Shown here piece by piece: positions 1 through 13,120 of a stretch of DNA of 64,000 nt. The position numbers were made by a program, and so were the translations under genes. The stretch lies in assembly GCA_030248195.1 (NCBI GenBank), contig JASAND010008562.1, positions 43,092-107,091 of the forward strand, given 5' to 3'. The notes beneath the pieces were generated by a model. That model was not told the origin of the DNA. It saw nothing but the letters and a program-made list of their open reading frames with translations, and searched no databases. Numbering within the stretch: position 1 is the stretch's first letter; each line of letters opens with the position of its first letter. Source of the stretch: Trissonchulus latispiculum (taxonomy: Eukaryota > Nematoda > Enoplea > Enoplida > Ironidae).

Positions 1-430
1 TAAAGACACATGTACAAACTGCACAACAATAACGGCTAAGTCGGCCAAAATATGTCGAAAAAGACGAACAAAATCTAATGAATGCAATTCAAGGCTATTA
101 AAATATTAGTAGTTGAAGTTACCAGATTAAATATAAAAATTGAAATTACATGAATTAGTGCTACAAAAAAATAGTATGTTAACAAAGATTCAATTTAAAC
201 AAACAATTTAATAAACAGGGAACAACCAGTGTTTGTGGTCAATGTGGGAAAGGACGGTATCAAAATGGCCCAGTATTGCATCTGTCAGGTAGCATAACCA
301 GCCCAAGACTATAGCCAGCCACCTCCGGGTGATATGAGTCCAAATCCAGACCTCCGAGATATTACCCGAACCAAAATAAACAAGGGCAAGACAAATTGAA
401 ATTGGGTGGTTTTGAAATTGGGCGGTGACA
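1..430. other. AT-rich non-coding stretch
   Basis: AT-rich sequence without a convincing coding frame, RNA gene or repeat. The short open frames present have no recognisable protein features. Confidence 0.5.
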
Positions 431-1030
431 GGGACGGTTTTGTAATTTGGGCATTGTGGCTGCCTCGTCCCTGTGGTGGTGGTCACCGGGGCTGATATCG
501 ATTGCATGCCCGGTGGTTTGGGAGAAAGTTTGAGGTATCAGGGCGTTGCCAAGGACGGGTACGTAGGGTCCGGCGGAGGAACTGCCCACGGTGGAGGACG
601 ATCTGTCAGTGGACGGTGGACACAGGTCAGAGTTGCCAGATCGGGCAGGGTGAGATGCTTCTGTCCAGGGCGACCGCTGGTCGCCTCGGCATTGCCAGCT
701 TAGTTTGGCATTTTGGCTATGGCCGAATTAATGATTCATCACCAGCACCGGCCCGCTTGGAAGAGCGGCGCAGTGATCCGGGAGCGGATATCCTGGAAGC
801 GGAGGAGTCCCGTCAGTTGCAGTGAAACTGGTTTCGTCTTATGGCGATTTCATAGTCCCAGTCGCCTCTAGACGTGCGTCGACGCGCGTCAACACGCCCA
901 TTTATAGCTTGCCAGTTTACGCGCATCGACGCACGTCGACGAGCGTTGATGCGCGCAAAATGATATTGACGTTTGTAGACGCGCGTAGGCTCGCGTCGAC
1001 GCGCGTACACCTGCGTTCGCGACTATGAAG
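431..1030. other. GC-rich island of unknown origin
   Basis: Base composition changes abruptly from AT-rich to GC-rich near 430 and returns to normal after about 1,030. Overlapping short open frames exist on both strands but none carries a motif I recognise. The island ends in a CpG-dense repeat patch that is listed separately. It could be a promoter/first-exon CpG island or an old mobile element; the sequence does not decide. Confidence 0.35.
866..1022. repeat. CpG-dense imperfect repeat patch (GACGCGCGTC-like)
   Basis: Variants of GTCGACGCGCGTC recur roughly every 12-25 bp (for example near 871, 881, 918, 930, 978 and 994). The core GACGCGCGTC is its own reverse complement, so the patch is both tandem and inverted. 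CpG is strongly over-represented compared with the flanks. Confidence 0.6.
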
Positions 1031-4000
1031 GCACCTTAAGGGAAAACGACGGATTCAGCGAATCATCGTGGGATTGTTCGAACCTGTCAATGAACTTTCC
1101 GCCCAACTTCCGGCAAGTGTTGTTAGGTCCTGCAAAAAAGTGACCTCCTTGTCATTCCTTAGAGGTCCTAGGTTGTCCAGGGGATCGGTCGTCGGAATTC
1201 CGGTGCGCGAGCTGGACGAACTACCATTGGGTTGTCAGTCAAAGGTCTCCCGTGTGTCAGGGATTGCCGAGGTGAAGACACCCGCCATGACGGTGGCAGA
1301 AGACCAGATGCCAGATCTGTTTCCGTCAGATGTCAACCAAGCAACCGAACAGGCTCCGCGGCAATAGAGAACCGACAGAAACGGACGGCCACATCAAGGC
1401 CGAATGTCAACAAAGGCAAAGTTCTAATATGGCTCACAAGCACCGGAAAACAGGTGCGGGGCACATAGAGAGAGCCGCCAAGCACCCAAAAGGGCACCAG
1501 TCACTAGCCAAATCACGGCAAAACAGCATAAACATCACCATGAAACATCCAATACAAAGCCAGAATGCCGGTTCCGTGCCGAGTTGAGCTTACTGAAGGA
1601 GGTCAGCATCCTCCAGTCCCACCTATCCATTTACCACAGATTTGGGGATGGCCACGCCACAAAGAGCAAGGGGGGACCAGGGGGGAAGCAAATAAAACCA
1701 AAATGAAGCACAGATCTAAAACACACAAGAAAAGAATAAATAGCAAACAACAAGTTAGAACAAATATAAAAATTCAGACACAAAAAGGCCAAAACAAAAT
1801 AAGCCAAGTGTTTTTTGTTTTTTGTATCTGGCTCAACATCGATGGGTTCAATAGCAGACCCGACAGATGCTGCTCTCCGCAGGCTACATAAAGGCAGTCA
1901 AAGGAGCGGAGAAAGGAAGGCCAAGGACAGAAAACATGGCCCTCAAGCCAGACTGGCGTGCGGTTATTGGCCAGGGTCAGCACAGCTGAAGTAGCCTCAG
2001 TCACCCTCAAGGCAGCTACTGTCGTCAAGCCGACAGTATCTGCCCCCCGCGTATCAGCAGTGACTAAGATGGTAGAAACGTATTAATAGCTTGCTCGCAA
2101 AGCTTTATTGGAAAAGTCGGCTGCAGAAAAGGGGTCGAGCTCTCAAATAGGAAAGATAGGAAAGCCGCCTTCCATGTAGAAGCGTAAAAATTTTAAAAGA
2201 AGTTAAAGTAAAAGAACAATATTCTGATTGATGAATTGCATGAAGACCTTTGGCCCAATTCATGCCTAATGATTATGCAAATTCGTATGAAAAAATTCCA
2301 ATGCCATGTTCATTAAACATAAAGCCCAAGTTTAGAAGAACAGGTTAAACTTAGATCAAAATTTAATTCTAAAACTGAGGTACAACTAATCTTTTTGGTC
2401 GGCTACTCTTCAGCAGCATGCGATGAGACCCCCTATTAATCGTTAAGCTGTCACAACCGGATTTAATGCTGATTTTAAAAACAAAGCCAGTTCTAAGTGT
2501 ACTCACCATGAAAGACAGTGGACACGAATACCAACAATTAACCACGTATGTGAGCCGAATTTATTGAAACTCTTTAGGCTTTGCACAAAATAATTGAAAA
2601 CTCCAGAAAACAGAGTTATACTGACTTTCAGCCGGACCGAGAGCAGGACCACCCTGCCACTGGTGCTCCGAGTCAAAAGATAGCGAAAAGAAAACCAAAG
2701 CATCAAAGTTAAAATAGCAAGATAAACGAGCCAAATGTAAATTTTATGCTATTCCAGCGTAAGCGTTCGGAAGTGTGGAAGTTTTTGAAATTAAAAAATG
2801 CAAGGCATTTATAATGCAACTGTCAATGCTGCTTGTTTGACAATTTGATTAATTTGACTTTTTGTTAATTGCTTTTGTTAACTGATTAGTTTGTCTAATC
2901 ATTGTTCTTTGTAAGGTTTTGTTTTGTCTAAGTTTTGCTACTGTAAATGTTATCGCTTGCCCCTTTTAACATTCTGTTGTTTTGCTTAAGTTTTTATGTA
3001 GCTTCAGTTCTGCAATAAGTTTTGGTTATTAAATTCAGTTGAGGCAGAACTTTCAGTCTGACACAACATCAGTTCAATAAAAAACTTATATACCAAGATC
3101 AAGACTTCAGAACTTCCTAATATTAAGCCTACAATATTTTCAAAACATTAAGGTGCTGGTTTTTCAATTTAGAGAATTCGGTTTTCTAGTTGTAACATTA
3201 GTTGACTCAAGCATACAAGCGCAGTCAAGACAATTGTTGAATCGGCTAATTTACTTGGTCGTTCTTATAAAACAACCTGAAGTTTTTGTCCCGTAAGGGT
3301 GGATGCAAACTGCCTAAGTAGGGTCAATTAGCTGTTTTCTCCTATTTTACTGATAAGGTCTGCATGAGAAAGTTGTACACAATCCGAGTCCGGAATACAT
3401 CTGCGAAACGACGGTTAGAATGAGCTTGCAGAACTAATGTGCACCAGCAACCGGTTACCAACAAAAGACTGTTCGACTGAGCATTTGTGCTCTCACATCT
3501 AATTTGCATATTTTTCCATATCCATCTGTCGAATTTGTCTTTTTGAGTCTTTCACAGGGGGGGGGGATGAAAACATAAGAATCTATTCTTGTTCCCGTTT
3601 CTATTATAAAATTTAATGTTCCGTGAAACGTTACTCCTTTTCCCTGGAACAACAACTCCAGAATTTTAAATTTCACTATTGCTTTGACAGCCGAGCATGC
3701 AGCCCCCCACGGCTGAAAAAAGAAGCTGAAAAGCAGTGCTAAACATGCAGAAACGTGTCGATTAGAGATTTGAGCTGTACTGCGTATCATCTATTTTTGA
3801 AGCAATAATTCCGCCTCTAGGCGGAATAAATATAGGCAAGTAGAAAATGCTAATATGAAAAAATCGGTATAGGTATTTCCCACTGGAATGTAGCCTCAAA
3901 TTTTGTTCCATAGTTTGATTCGGAAAGGAAAGCCTATCTGGGGAAAAAATTCTTCAAAAAGGAAGCAAAGGAATTCTTCAATCAAAGAACTTTATAGATC

Positions 4001-4430
4001 AAACGTTGCCTCAAAACGCCGCCATATTGTAATTTCCAAATATCTCAGAAGGAATTTAAAGTACCAAATTACAAAAAAAGCAAAACAACATGGCTAAAGA
4101 GAATCGTGATCCGGAACCAATGTTGCCAACCCACTGAACCGGCCAAATGCTTCAAGAATCACCATCTCCGAAACTTCCAGGATGAATACAGGAAATCTAA
4201 ACAAAAGTGTGCAGCACGTTTCGGTGGGACATTGCATCCGTGGCAATTGACAAAAATAACCAAACATTGATAAAAGGTAAAAGTGAAAATATAAAACTTT
4301 AGTAAAACTGTTGTGAATGAGGTACGATCGTGATTAAAAGATGTGCTCGCAGTATCAAAACATATGGTGCAATAACAGGTGAATACAAAGCAAAAAGTGA
4401 AATGTACATGTATGTGTTAAAATTCATAGT
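1031..4430. other. Non-coding stretch, nothing recognised
   Basis: Several open frames of 60-110 codons occur (for example 1,068-1,367) but they overlap each other, have no motif, and look like chance. From about 2,040 on the DNA is AT-rich with a short run of G at 3,558-3,567 and a small hairpin at about 3,810-3,826. Confidence 0.4.
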
Positions 4431-5775
4431 CGGGTAAAAATTACCCCCTCTTTAGCACTTCCCCCAGAAACAAAGTGCTAGGAGAAATTAACCCGAAAAT
4501 GTGCAAGACATCTGCAGACACAAATCCAGAACAAGAAATTTCATTGATCGATTTATCCGGCTGAGGGGGCACCTGCGGGTTTTGGAGGTAGCCTCACTTC
4601 GACCAGTGCAGAAGTGGACTCAGGGTCTTCCTCACTCTCAAGATCCCCCACAGCAAGAGAAGGTTGCTCAGGTTGGTTAGTCCCGGAGCAATCCCCTCTT
4701 TAACATTCTGGCACGGAAGGGTTTCCAGAGCTTGTCGCGCTGTAAAATTTTGGAAAGTCTTTGCCCCCTCTTTAATCGGGGAGGTAGGGGTGACGGAAAT
4801 TTCCGAAAGTAGTTTGTCACCCCGCTTGTTTGAAAGAAAAGTGCCAGTTTCGTGTGCACATGCTGGGTAAGAGACAGGCTGAGAGCTACGAACTAAGACG
4901 AGTTTCTGGGGAGGGGTGCACAGCCCTTCGTCAACCACAGAAGTTAATTCCTGCACTTCCGAATTTTTAGGAACCCCCATAACATCACAGTCGTGGGTTG
5001 GAAAAAAAGTTCTATCCCACGTTCATAATTTTGGATTGGGGAAATTGTGCCCAACGCGCTTGCCTTTGAGAGAAAAAATCAAAGCATTCGTTGGACGTGC
5101 AAACAAGACATCAAGTTTTTGATCATTTATTAATGCATAACGGACATGAAGCTGATTACCATTTGTGTGACCTGGGCTGCAGACGGAAGTGGACGGGTGG
5201 GTTTGGGAGGCCGAAACTCCCTATAGGGTGCCCCCGAGACAAAAGCGGATACTACTACAGGCTGCTGATGCGCGGCGCGAACAAAACCACCGAAGATCGG
5301 AGTAATTGCCCTCCTGAACTTGGGGTGGGGTGGAGTACCACCCTGAGGCACTGGTGCCGGAATCAGGGCTAGTGCCCGAGCCGGAGCGGCGGCGATACAG
5401 CTACCTTGGGTGTGCAGCCCCCACGTCCTGATATACCGGAGCCGGTTGCCACAATTGTGATGTGGGTTGTTGCACATACGTATACACTGCACACAGGCAC
5501 CTGTGAAGTTGAGTGGGCACAACAACCCTGCACAGGCTGAGGTACTGTAGGACCTCCACCCGGGCTACCTGTTCATGCTGGCCCCCTTTATTTTTCCAAA
5601 AGGTGGCAGCCAGCTTGGGGTTTTTGTACCAGCAAAGGTCCGGGTCATGACTCCTCCTCCCGAAAAACTGGCATCTGGGGCTGGGGGGGCCGCTCCGATT
5701 TCGCCAAATTTTCTAACATCTTCCGAAATATTCTTTTGAAAATTGCAGCTCTTTAGAAAAATCAAATTTAGCAAT
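4430..5775 (-). pseudogene. Degenerate proline-rich, gag-like retroelement remnant
   Basis: Three broken minus-strand frames (5,774-5,565; 5,525-5,130; 4,980-4,594) are rich in proline, alanine and glycine. They are flanked by ACCCCCTCTTT motifs near 4,442, 4,695 and 4,765, much like the polypurine motifs of the LTR element at 37.6-48.9 kb (complement strand). The style resembles the N-terminal region of that element's Gag. No capsid, zinc knuckle or protease motif survives, and no LTR pair was found, so this is only a suggestion; it could be chance composition. Confidence 0.25.
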
Positions 5776-6924
5776 TTAATTTGTCAAGTTTTGAAGATTC
5801 AAATTAACATAAAAAATTTTTAGTCGGCGGAATTTTCTACCATCTGTCACAAATGAGAACACCATTGGGGCTTCTGTATACGCCAAATTACAGCCTTTTT
5901 AGGCTGTCACCAGAATTAAAATTATCTTTTCGTTAGCCAAAAATTTATAAGATTTTGGCGAAACTTCCACTATGAAGAGCAATTCCCCTAGATGCACACA
6001 AGGTACAGCCATCTAGTATTTTTCTGCAGATGAGGACGCATTTACTAATTCACGATGCCAAATAGCAACTTTGAAGCTAGGGTGGAATTATTGCAGCTAT
6101 TTCTTATGTTCTATTGCAAAATTATTCAAAGGTAGTGCCAACTTCATTGAAATTCAACTAGGTTTAGCATTTCTAATTGAAATTTATTCAAAATGTAATT
6201 TTAACTTTTAAACGGTCAACTTAAAATTGCACTCTTGTGTACGGTCCAGGGCCGGACTAGCTAATTCTCACTTTGACTCAAATTTGGGTGCGTAACCTTC
6301 AGTTGTAGTTGAATTCTTGTCTGGTGTAGGCGGGTCCTTTTGAATATTTTTACACTCCATTAATTCCGTCTTTTGGGCGCCCTTTGTCCCTCGTGTCTCT
6401 TTCGTGTGGGGAGTCTTATTGTCAGGTTTGTTAAGTTTTCCCTGTCTTTTATATTCAAAGTTAATTCTGGTGCCTCTTTTGTATCTTTTTCATGCAAAGT
6501 TTATGTTAGTAGTAAAAGTATAAGCATATTTCTTGTGAATAATAAACTCGCGTAACTTAGTTTTCGCTTCGTTTTCGTGCAGTTGGTTAGGGTAACTTGG
6601 AGAGTGGAATCTGACATACGCACACTCGGTAGGATCTTCACAATCTTCGTAATTTCCAGGGGTATGCTTGTCGGGAGTTACACTCCGCAGAGTGTACTTT
6701 CTGCAAATTCACTCCTGTGATTAAAATTGTTTGTTCAGAGATTTATTTTACAGTAACCTAATCTCTACACTAGCGCCTAGCAGTCAGCAGAAAGATTTCA
6801 TCAATTACATATGTTACTAGTTGCGAAACATGGGGGTTGGGCACATAAAGCGACCGCTGGGCACGGCTGGAGATCGTCTAAGATATCAGTACCCGATAGT
6901 TTTGGTTTCGGCTTTATTGATTAC
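5776..6924. other. Non-coding stretch, nothing recognised
   Basis: AT-rich sequence, no convincing gene. A 60-codon open frame at 6,373-6,555 is hydrophobic but has no splice or family support. Confidence 0.4.
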
Positions 6925-6934
6925 TGAAATTTTT

Positions 6935-7020
6935 GCTGGCAGCGCTATGGATTACTAATTTTTTGGCTGGCAGCGTTATGGATTACGGAAATTTTGGCTG
7001 GTAGCTCGATTGGATTACTC
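6935..7020. repeat. Short 31-bp tandem repeat, about 2.7 copies
   Basis: Units starting at 6,935, 6,966 and 6,997 each begin GCTGG(C/T)AGC and contain GGATTAC. Spacing is exactly 31 bp. The third copy is diverged. Confidence 0.7.
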
Positions 7021-10000
7021 GATTAGTTGTGAATTACTAAAGAATTGCTTGGTAGACTCGGTTCTTGACCGATAACTTGAAACAGCAACAAAATGGGTGC
7101 TTGTCTAGAATGAATTGCGAAAGCTATCGATTAATGCGGATATTGTTCATATTAGTAAAGTTGGAACAATTTCAAGAAATGTCACATTTTGACTTATTTT
7201 TGGGGTTGCAACAAAAACGATTACTACAAAAGTTAGAAGCCTAACATTAAATAGCACTTCGACAAGTTTGAAACATTTTATTTTGCAAAAAAACTGAGCT
7301 ATGGTAATCAAACTGTTTTGGTTAGAGTAAGCTAACTTTGCGAAAAGGTCAAAATCTAAACGTGCCGATTTTCAATAGGAAATTAAATTGCGAATGGCTA
7401 TAACTTTTCTATTCCTGGTCGAAACGATCTACAATTCAATGGATTGTAGAGCCCTAGCGGGCGTCAGCGGGTATGAGCGAAATGCGTGAAGGTAGAATTT
7501 TTGACCAAGTAGCCCTCATAAATTTAATCTGACTTCTTTCATAGCTGTTTTATTTAAGACTATTTTATTCCGTCTAATCTGCATTCTTTTTTAGTTAGGC
7601 TCGGCATAACGGTCTGGTCTTACCCAAGCGGGTTCTTTTCAGACTGTCAACAGAACATAAAATGCAGAAATATTATAAAAAATTGGAGCCAAAGTGAGAG
7701 ACCTCTGAGAGGTCGATCCGCATCTGGTTGTATATCCCAGATCTGTCTCTCTAGCATATTATTTTGTAAAAATTAAAGAGATGTTATGGTTGACAGTGGA
7801 CGTCGGCCTTTGGCTGTTAGTGCTCATTTTTGAGTCCAGCGGTTTTGTTCATTTCTATTTTCTCTGTGTCACTTCGTAGTTTACTTTTTGGTTTATCTTT
7901 CCTGCCTACTTCTTCTGGATTCTTATTGTATTTCTTCTTTCTTGCTCCGCCCTGCTGTGGTTCCTCTTTCCTGAATTCTTCTTCTGCCTTCTTCTTACGC
8001 ATTTCCCCTCCGCTTTTTCTTCTTCTTTTCTCTTTCTGCCTCTGCTTTTCATGCCTCTTTGAATTTCAGATTTAATGGGATTTTATCTGAGTATCCCTTT
8101 GGCCTAGAAGTCAAATTATTTCATTTCAAACCGTTATTTGGTCTATGCCTAATAAGCCTCAACCTCAGTTCTGGCTAGCCCATATCCCGAAAAACATAAG
8201 TTTATACTCCGATCGTTACAAACTTGGAATCTCACCACCCTGAGCAAACGATTTTCTTGGCTTATTGCTGAGAGATACCGTCTGAGAATGTTGTGAAGCT
8301 TTAAACGATAAAACTGGCCAATGTGGACCCTTTTGGAAGGTTAAAACCAGGCCAGCAAAAGCTTTGAATTAAGTCAGAATATTGTGATACAGTTTGCATC
8401 GCATCATTCACAAGTCTGCAAAATCGGTGACTTGTACCTTTATGTATGCTAAATATAGTCTAACTAAAACGATCATCAATAGTTCCGCTGTGTTGGTTCC
8501 TGCCATGCGAGTCTGCGAAATTTACTGATGAAATTTAGAGCCAACCATTGCACATCCTATGGAATCGTAAGGACGCAACAACATTCCCAGTTCATGCTAT
8601 AGCAATAGTCCGCCAAACTCGAATAGTCACGAAACCGTTTCCTCCCCACTTCTGTTGGACATTCAAATGACATTGATTCTTAACTAGCTGAATCCTCATA
8701 AACCTTTCCATTGTGTTCCCCTCGACGTCTGAAACATTTAATTCATCCTCTTCAATTTTCACCAGTATTTCAAAGACGCTGTCCCATAGAGAGACGCCTG
8801 CCGAACGAATTTGATCTCATTTCAATTGAATTTTTACAAGCCGGATATTTAGAGCACAAGAAACCAATGGCTAGAGTCAGTTAAAGAAAATGTGAAGTGT
8901 AACAAACTGAATTTATAATACTATGAAATTATTTTTGAGATTGTTATACTCTGTCATTACAAGCTATTGTTGTTATGTTACAAGTTTGTTGTGTTATGTC
9001 TACGGAGTTGTTAACAATTGTTGCTTGTTATAGTTTGCATTTTACACTGTTACGAGTTTATTGCTTTAATGTAATATCATTGATACAGCAAATGCTTCGG
9101 AACAATAGCTTTCAATCTCAGACTTTCTTTTGTGCTCTTTGCGCGTGGATGTAAGCTTGCTCTAACGGCAGAGGTGCGTACTCTTTTTAATTAATTTTTC
9201 AATTAACGGTTAACTGCATTTGAAGCTTGTATGGTATCCTGGTCTGGGTTTTGCCACTGAGATCTTGTTGCGCGTATTATTAGTTCGTTCGTGATGAAGC
9301 TAAAACCATTTTTATACCTAAACGTAGCGCTCTCGAGTTTTATTGAGGGTTTTATGCGTATATGTACTGTTGAAGTTAGTAACTAAATGGCTTTTTGCAA
9401 TATTGTTTCAGAGATCGGTGCGAAGGAAATTTCTAACGTAAAGGATGCTGCAATAGTGTCAGTAAAACTAACATTTTGTACCTGGATGTTAAGTCGTTGA
9501 TGTTTTGAGCAGATGTAACGGGATAAATTAAGAAATGGTAGTGCTGATTACTGAACTAGCTAAAGAGTGCCATCGCACAACCCACCACCTTTGTGTAGAC
9601 AAACGCACTATATACCGACCATAATTAGCACATGTTGTCTATATACTTCTGATATTACTTAGCTATTGTTTAAGATCAAAGCTCATACTTACGGAATTTT
9701 AGATTTGCCAATAATACCAGCAACTACAAAGAATGAGTTCACGTTTATTAACGGTATGTAAACATGAATTTTCAGATTTTATTAAAATCATAACCTCGTA
9801 GGAACCTTACTTCGGATCACAAAATTTATCCAATTCAAATCGACAATTTTCATCCTACCGGATTCGCTCTATAAAGAATTTGCTTTTGCCGCAAGAATTG
9901 GCGTCGATATCATGAAAAATTTTACCCATTAAGCTTTTTTAGGCTAGCTTTCCAAATAATCCTAAAACAATCCATGCATATTTCTTGTAATCCAAAATGT

Positions 10001-10172
10001 ATTCTTATAGCTTGTATATTTCCATAGTAATCTAAAATGCGAAAGTTGTGATTACAGTTTTAATAAATTCAGGAATCAGTCTTGGTGCACACGCAAAATA
10101 ATTTGTAGGCGAAGGGTTGTATTCATTAAGATTTAGCTATGTGTGCATTCACTGGGTTAAAGGACGATTGAG
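7021..10172. other. Non-coding stretch with a pyrimidine-rich block
   Basis: No gene recognised. 7,830-8,060 is strongly pyrimidine-rich on the plus strand, which creates a Lys/Glu-rich open frame on the minus strand that I regard as a composition artefact. 8,940-9,080 is rich in TTGTTA words. Confidence 0.4.
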
Positions 10173-10479
10173 TAAAGGCGAGTTTATACCACCATACTTT
10201 CGCCAAACCAAACCTTGGCCAAACTCAAGTTTGGTGAAAGTTTGGTGAAAGTTTGATGGTGTAAACTTCCACCAAACTAGCACCCAACTGCCAAACTGAG
10301 TTTGGTCCAAAAGCAATTTTCATCCAACGTATGGTGAAACTGACCAATCAGATGCCGAAAAAGCCCACATGCCTATGTCTGAACTAAACACTTGAATAGA
10401 AATCTTTTCAGTGCATTTGTTTCAGTCGTTTAACAGTTTTTTGTTTCGTACTATTTAAAACGCTAGTGAAATTTTGTCT

Positions 10480-10930
10480 ATGGCTACTTGGGACACTGAA
10501 AAAGAATGCGAGTTGATCAGTTTTTACTCAGAAAATTCATGCTTGTGGAATCATAAGGACGATGCCTATTTTAGAAGCACTCTCCGAAATGATTTGCTTC
10601 AAACATTTTGCAAATCCTAGAACGACGAAGTTACAGGTATATTATTATAATAAGCTGAAAAAATAATTAAGTTAACAAGATATTTCTTTAATAATGCGAC
10701 AAACAAGATCTCAACTGCCAAGAGACAGACAGTGACAGACAGAGATAAAAAGAAGTCACCTATAAAGGAAAGGAGCAAGAAGGATCGCTACCGTGAGATA
10801 GAGGCTCTCTCTGCTTCTGTTATTTATCTGAAGAATCTTTGCGAACCTGCACAAGTGGAGTCAGACGAGAGTGAGCTGTTTGGTTAGCTGTTTGCGTTGG
10901 AACTTCGTGGTAGATATCCCAAAACGAGAT
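10480..10930 (+). pseudogene. Broken MADF-BESS (Myb/SANT-like) transposon gene
   Basis: The ATG at 10,480 opens a frame with the MADF pattern: LISFYSENSCLWNHKDDAYF is followed by a TAG at 10,618-10,620 at the place where MADF domains carry a conserved Trp, so a TGG to TAG change is likely. A donor GTATAT follows at 10,637. A downstream stretch (about 10,750-10,930) encodes a basic linker and then ESDESELFG, a stop (10,885-10,887), and LFALELR, which resembles a BESS motif. In Harbinger elements this protein binds DNA and helps the transposase. Two in-frame stops and no transposase indicate a dead copy. Confidence 0.65.
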
Positions 10931-11587
10931 ATCGCAATGTATGAAATTAAAGGCTTGCTATTGCGTTTAAAGTATCCTCAGTCAACTAATCCGATCATGC
11001 CAAATCCCACTTTCCTACCCCGTCACCTGTTTGCAGCTTTTCCAGTCGTAGCCTGGGCACGCCTACACTTGGCCAAACGAGTGCTTAGGTCAACTACACG
11101 CCAGATCAAGACTGTCCTTTAAGTCACGACGGTTCAAAAGTGTATACCAGTTTGCAAAATGTGTAGTTATTGTTGGTCTTGTTGCAGTGTTCAAGGTAAT
11201 GTAACGTATTCTTGTTATTGTTTCTTCCCTGTTAACAGCTATTAAAATGATTTAGCACTGAAGTAGTCTCACCTGATGAAATCTAGGTAAGAGCCAACCG
11301 TTGATCAACAGAAATGGGCTCGCTCAGCACAGTCATTTCACGCTGAACCAGGGAGGGGTTAATTTCTGGGATAATCATTGAAATATTTAAGCATCAATCC
11401 GAATCCACCGACGGTAACTGTCTGCATCTTCGAGTTCCAGCTCTCGAAATAAATTGTCAAAACATCCTTGGGAAATTCTTTGAAGAACCCATGGCCTTGT
11501 TCAGTACCGTCGACTCAAGTGTTTGGCAGATCCATCCAAAGCAAGAATTAGCAAACACGCAGCTGCCTTTTTAGGATTACTTCGAAT

Positions 11588-12262
11588 CTTTAGTACCAAG
11601 AGTTTATTTATAATACCAAGAGTAAGACACTCAGCTCTTCCTAATAGAATAAGCTTGCAAGATGCTCGAAACATTAAGGCCGAAATCTCGGGGGGGGGCT
11701 TCTCAGCGTGTAAACATACAACGCTGACATTTTTTAAAAACGGGCGTTTTCGACAAATAAAATACTATAACTTGAGCTAGGAAAATCGTATAGCAATAAT
11801 TTTTATATCATTATGTTGCATAGAATGAGATCTTTTTAACGATATAAAAATTATATAGTTCAGTTCAGGTAATCTCTTACAAAACCGGCAATCAAGCATC
11901 CTTGTCACGAAAATTCTGGAAATTTCATCATTTCTTAGAAATGCCTTACGTTGTTGCTGAATTTATGAGGGATTGCCTAAACCGAACAATATAATTTTTA
12001 TATCGTTAAAAAGATCTCGTTCTACGCAACATAATGATTTAAAAATTATTGCTGTACGATTTTTCTAGCTCAAGTTATAATATTTAATCTGTCGAAAACA
12101 CCCGTTTTTAAAAAATGTCAGCATTGTATGTTTACACGCTGAGAAGCCCTCCTCCGAGATTTCGGCCTTAATGTTTCGAGCATCTTGCAAGCTTATTCTA
12201 TTAGGAAGAGCTGAGTGTCTTACTCTTGGTATTATAAACTCTTGTTAGTACTAATAACAACA
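11588..12262. mobile_element. Foldback element nested in the Harbinger copy
   Basis: Arms of about 260-270 bp (about 11,588-11,865 and 11,985-12,262) are inverted copies of each other. Both carry the words AAGACACTCAGCTCTTCC, GCAAGATGCTCGAAACATTA and AAAGATCTCGTTCTA or close variants. The spacer is about 120 bp. Identity is high but not perfect, with small indels. The structure can form a long hairpin. No coding capacity and no clear target duplication were seen. Confidence 0.75.
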
Positions 12263-12726
12263 ATCATAGGTGGTATGGCTAGTTGGAAAAAGAAAGCACT
12301 GCACTAAAATTTTGGTATTAGGACCCAGGTTTGCTTTCTGTCACTTATTAGTGTCACCTTTGTCATTTTTTATAGCACCAAAAGCAATACTTTTCAAGTT
12401 CCAATCGTTTACTTTTTAATTTGCTTTAAATGTACGAGAGAAAAACGTGCAGAGGTAGTCCCTCCAAGCCCAACCCTTCTTTCATTTATTGACACTCTTT
12501 TATTACTGACAAATGTTTAGTGGAAAACTGTTAAACTGAATTTAAACTGGCACGCAAATTCTCTTTAATTTGATTGGCTCCCTGCTAAAGCTTGGGGAAT
12601 GTGTGGAGGAAGTTCGGTCAAACGGAGTTTGGTGGTGTAAACACAAAGTTTGCCAAACTTTTTTCAACAAACTTGAGTTTGGCCAAGGTTTGGTTCGTCG
12701 AAAGTGGTGGTGTAAACTGGCCTTAA

Positions 12727-13120
12727 CTCTACGTTTGATCTACATGTCATTTGTTGCTTTAGTGTAGTTGGAGGCTTAAAATTGCACAAGCTAAACAAGC
12801 TATCGTTGCTAAATTCCGTGACGGTTCTGAAACCCTATCACTTTCTACTGTCTACAAACGGTGTATCTTTGATTCAAGCCGAATCTCACGAATTCGAATA
12901 ATTAATTCCTTTACCCGCAATCACCAACAGCGTACTTGAAATTCATAGTGGCAAATATAAGATAGATAATGTAAGTAGTTGACGTCTTACAGTGGCTAGC
13001 GGTATAAACAAACAACTAACGGCTTTCGCACATTCAATTTCACTTAAGAATTTACGAATTCCTTAAAAATCTTTAAATATCTTTGTCACTGATCAGACAG
13101 AAGGCGGAATTATAATTTAG
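12727..13120. other. Upstream region / intron of the channel gene
   Basis: AT-rich DNA just upstream of the first recognised channel exon. The exon encoding the cytoplasmic N-terminus and the promoter should lie here or further upstream; I could not identify either. The acceptor TTATAATTTAG at the end is the visible boundary. Confidence 0.4.

Larger units (their letters stand above)
10176..12723 (+). mobile_element. PIF/Harbinger-type DNA transposon, non-autonomous
   Basis: The ends are inverted: the left end reads AGGCGAGTTTATACCACCA and the reverse complement of the right end reads AGGCCAGTTTACACCACCA. Similarity continues through CCAAACCTTGGCCAAACTC, about 60 bp in all. A TAA trinucleotide flanks both sides (10,173-10,175 and 12,724-12,726), the target duplication expected for PIF/Harbinger. 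TTTGGT-rich subterminal repeats follow each TIR. Inside is a broken MADF-BESS gene, the usual second gene of this superfamily. No DDE transposase frame remains; the middle is occupied by a foldback insertion. Confidence 0.85.

Noticed and set aside
7817..8075. Lys/Glu-rich minus-strand frame and Phe/Leu-rich plus-strand frame
   Set aside because: Pyrimidine-rich composition explains both; no start, splice or family support.
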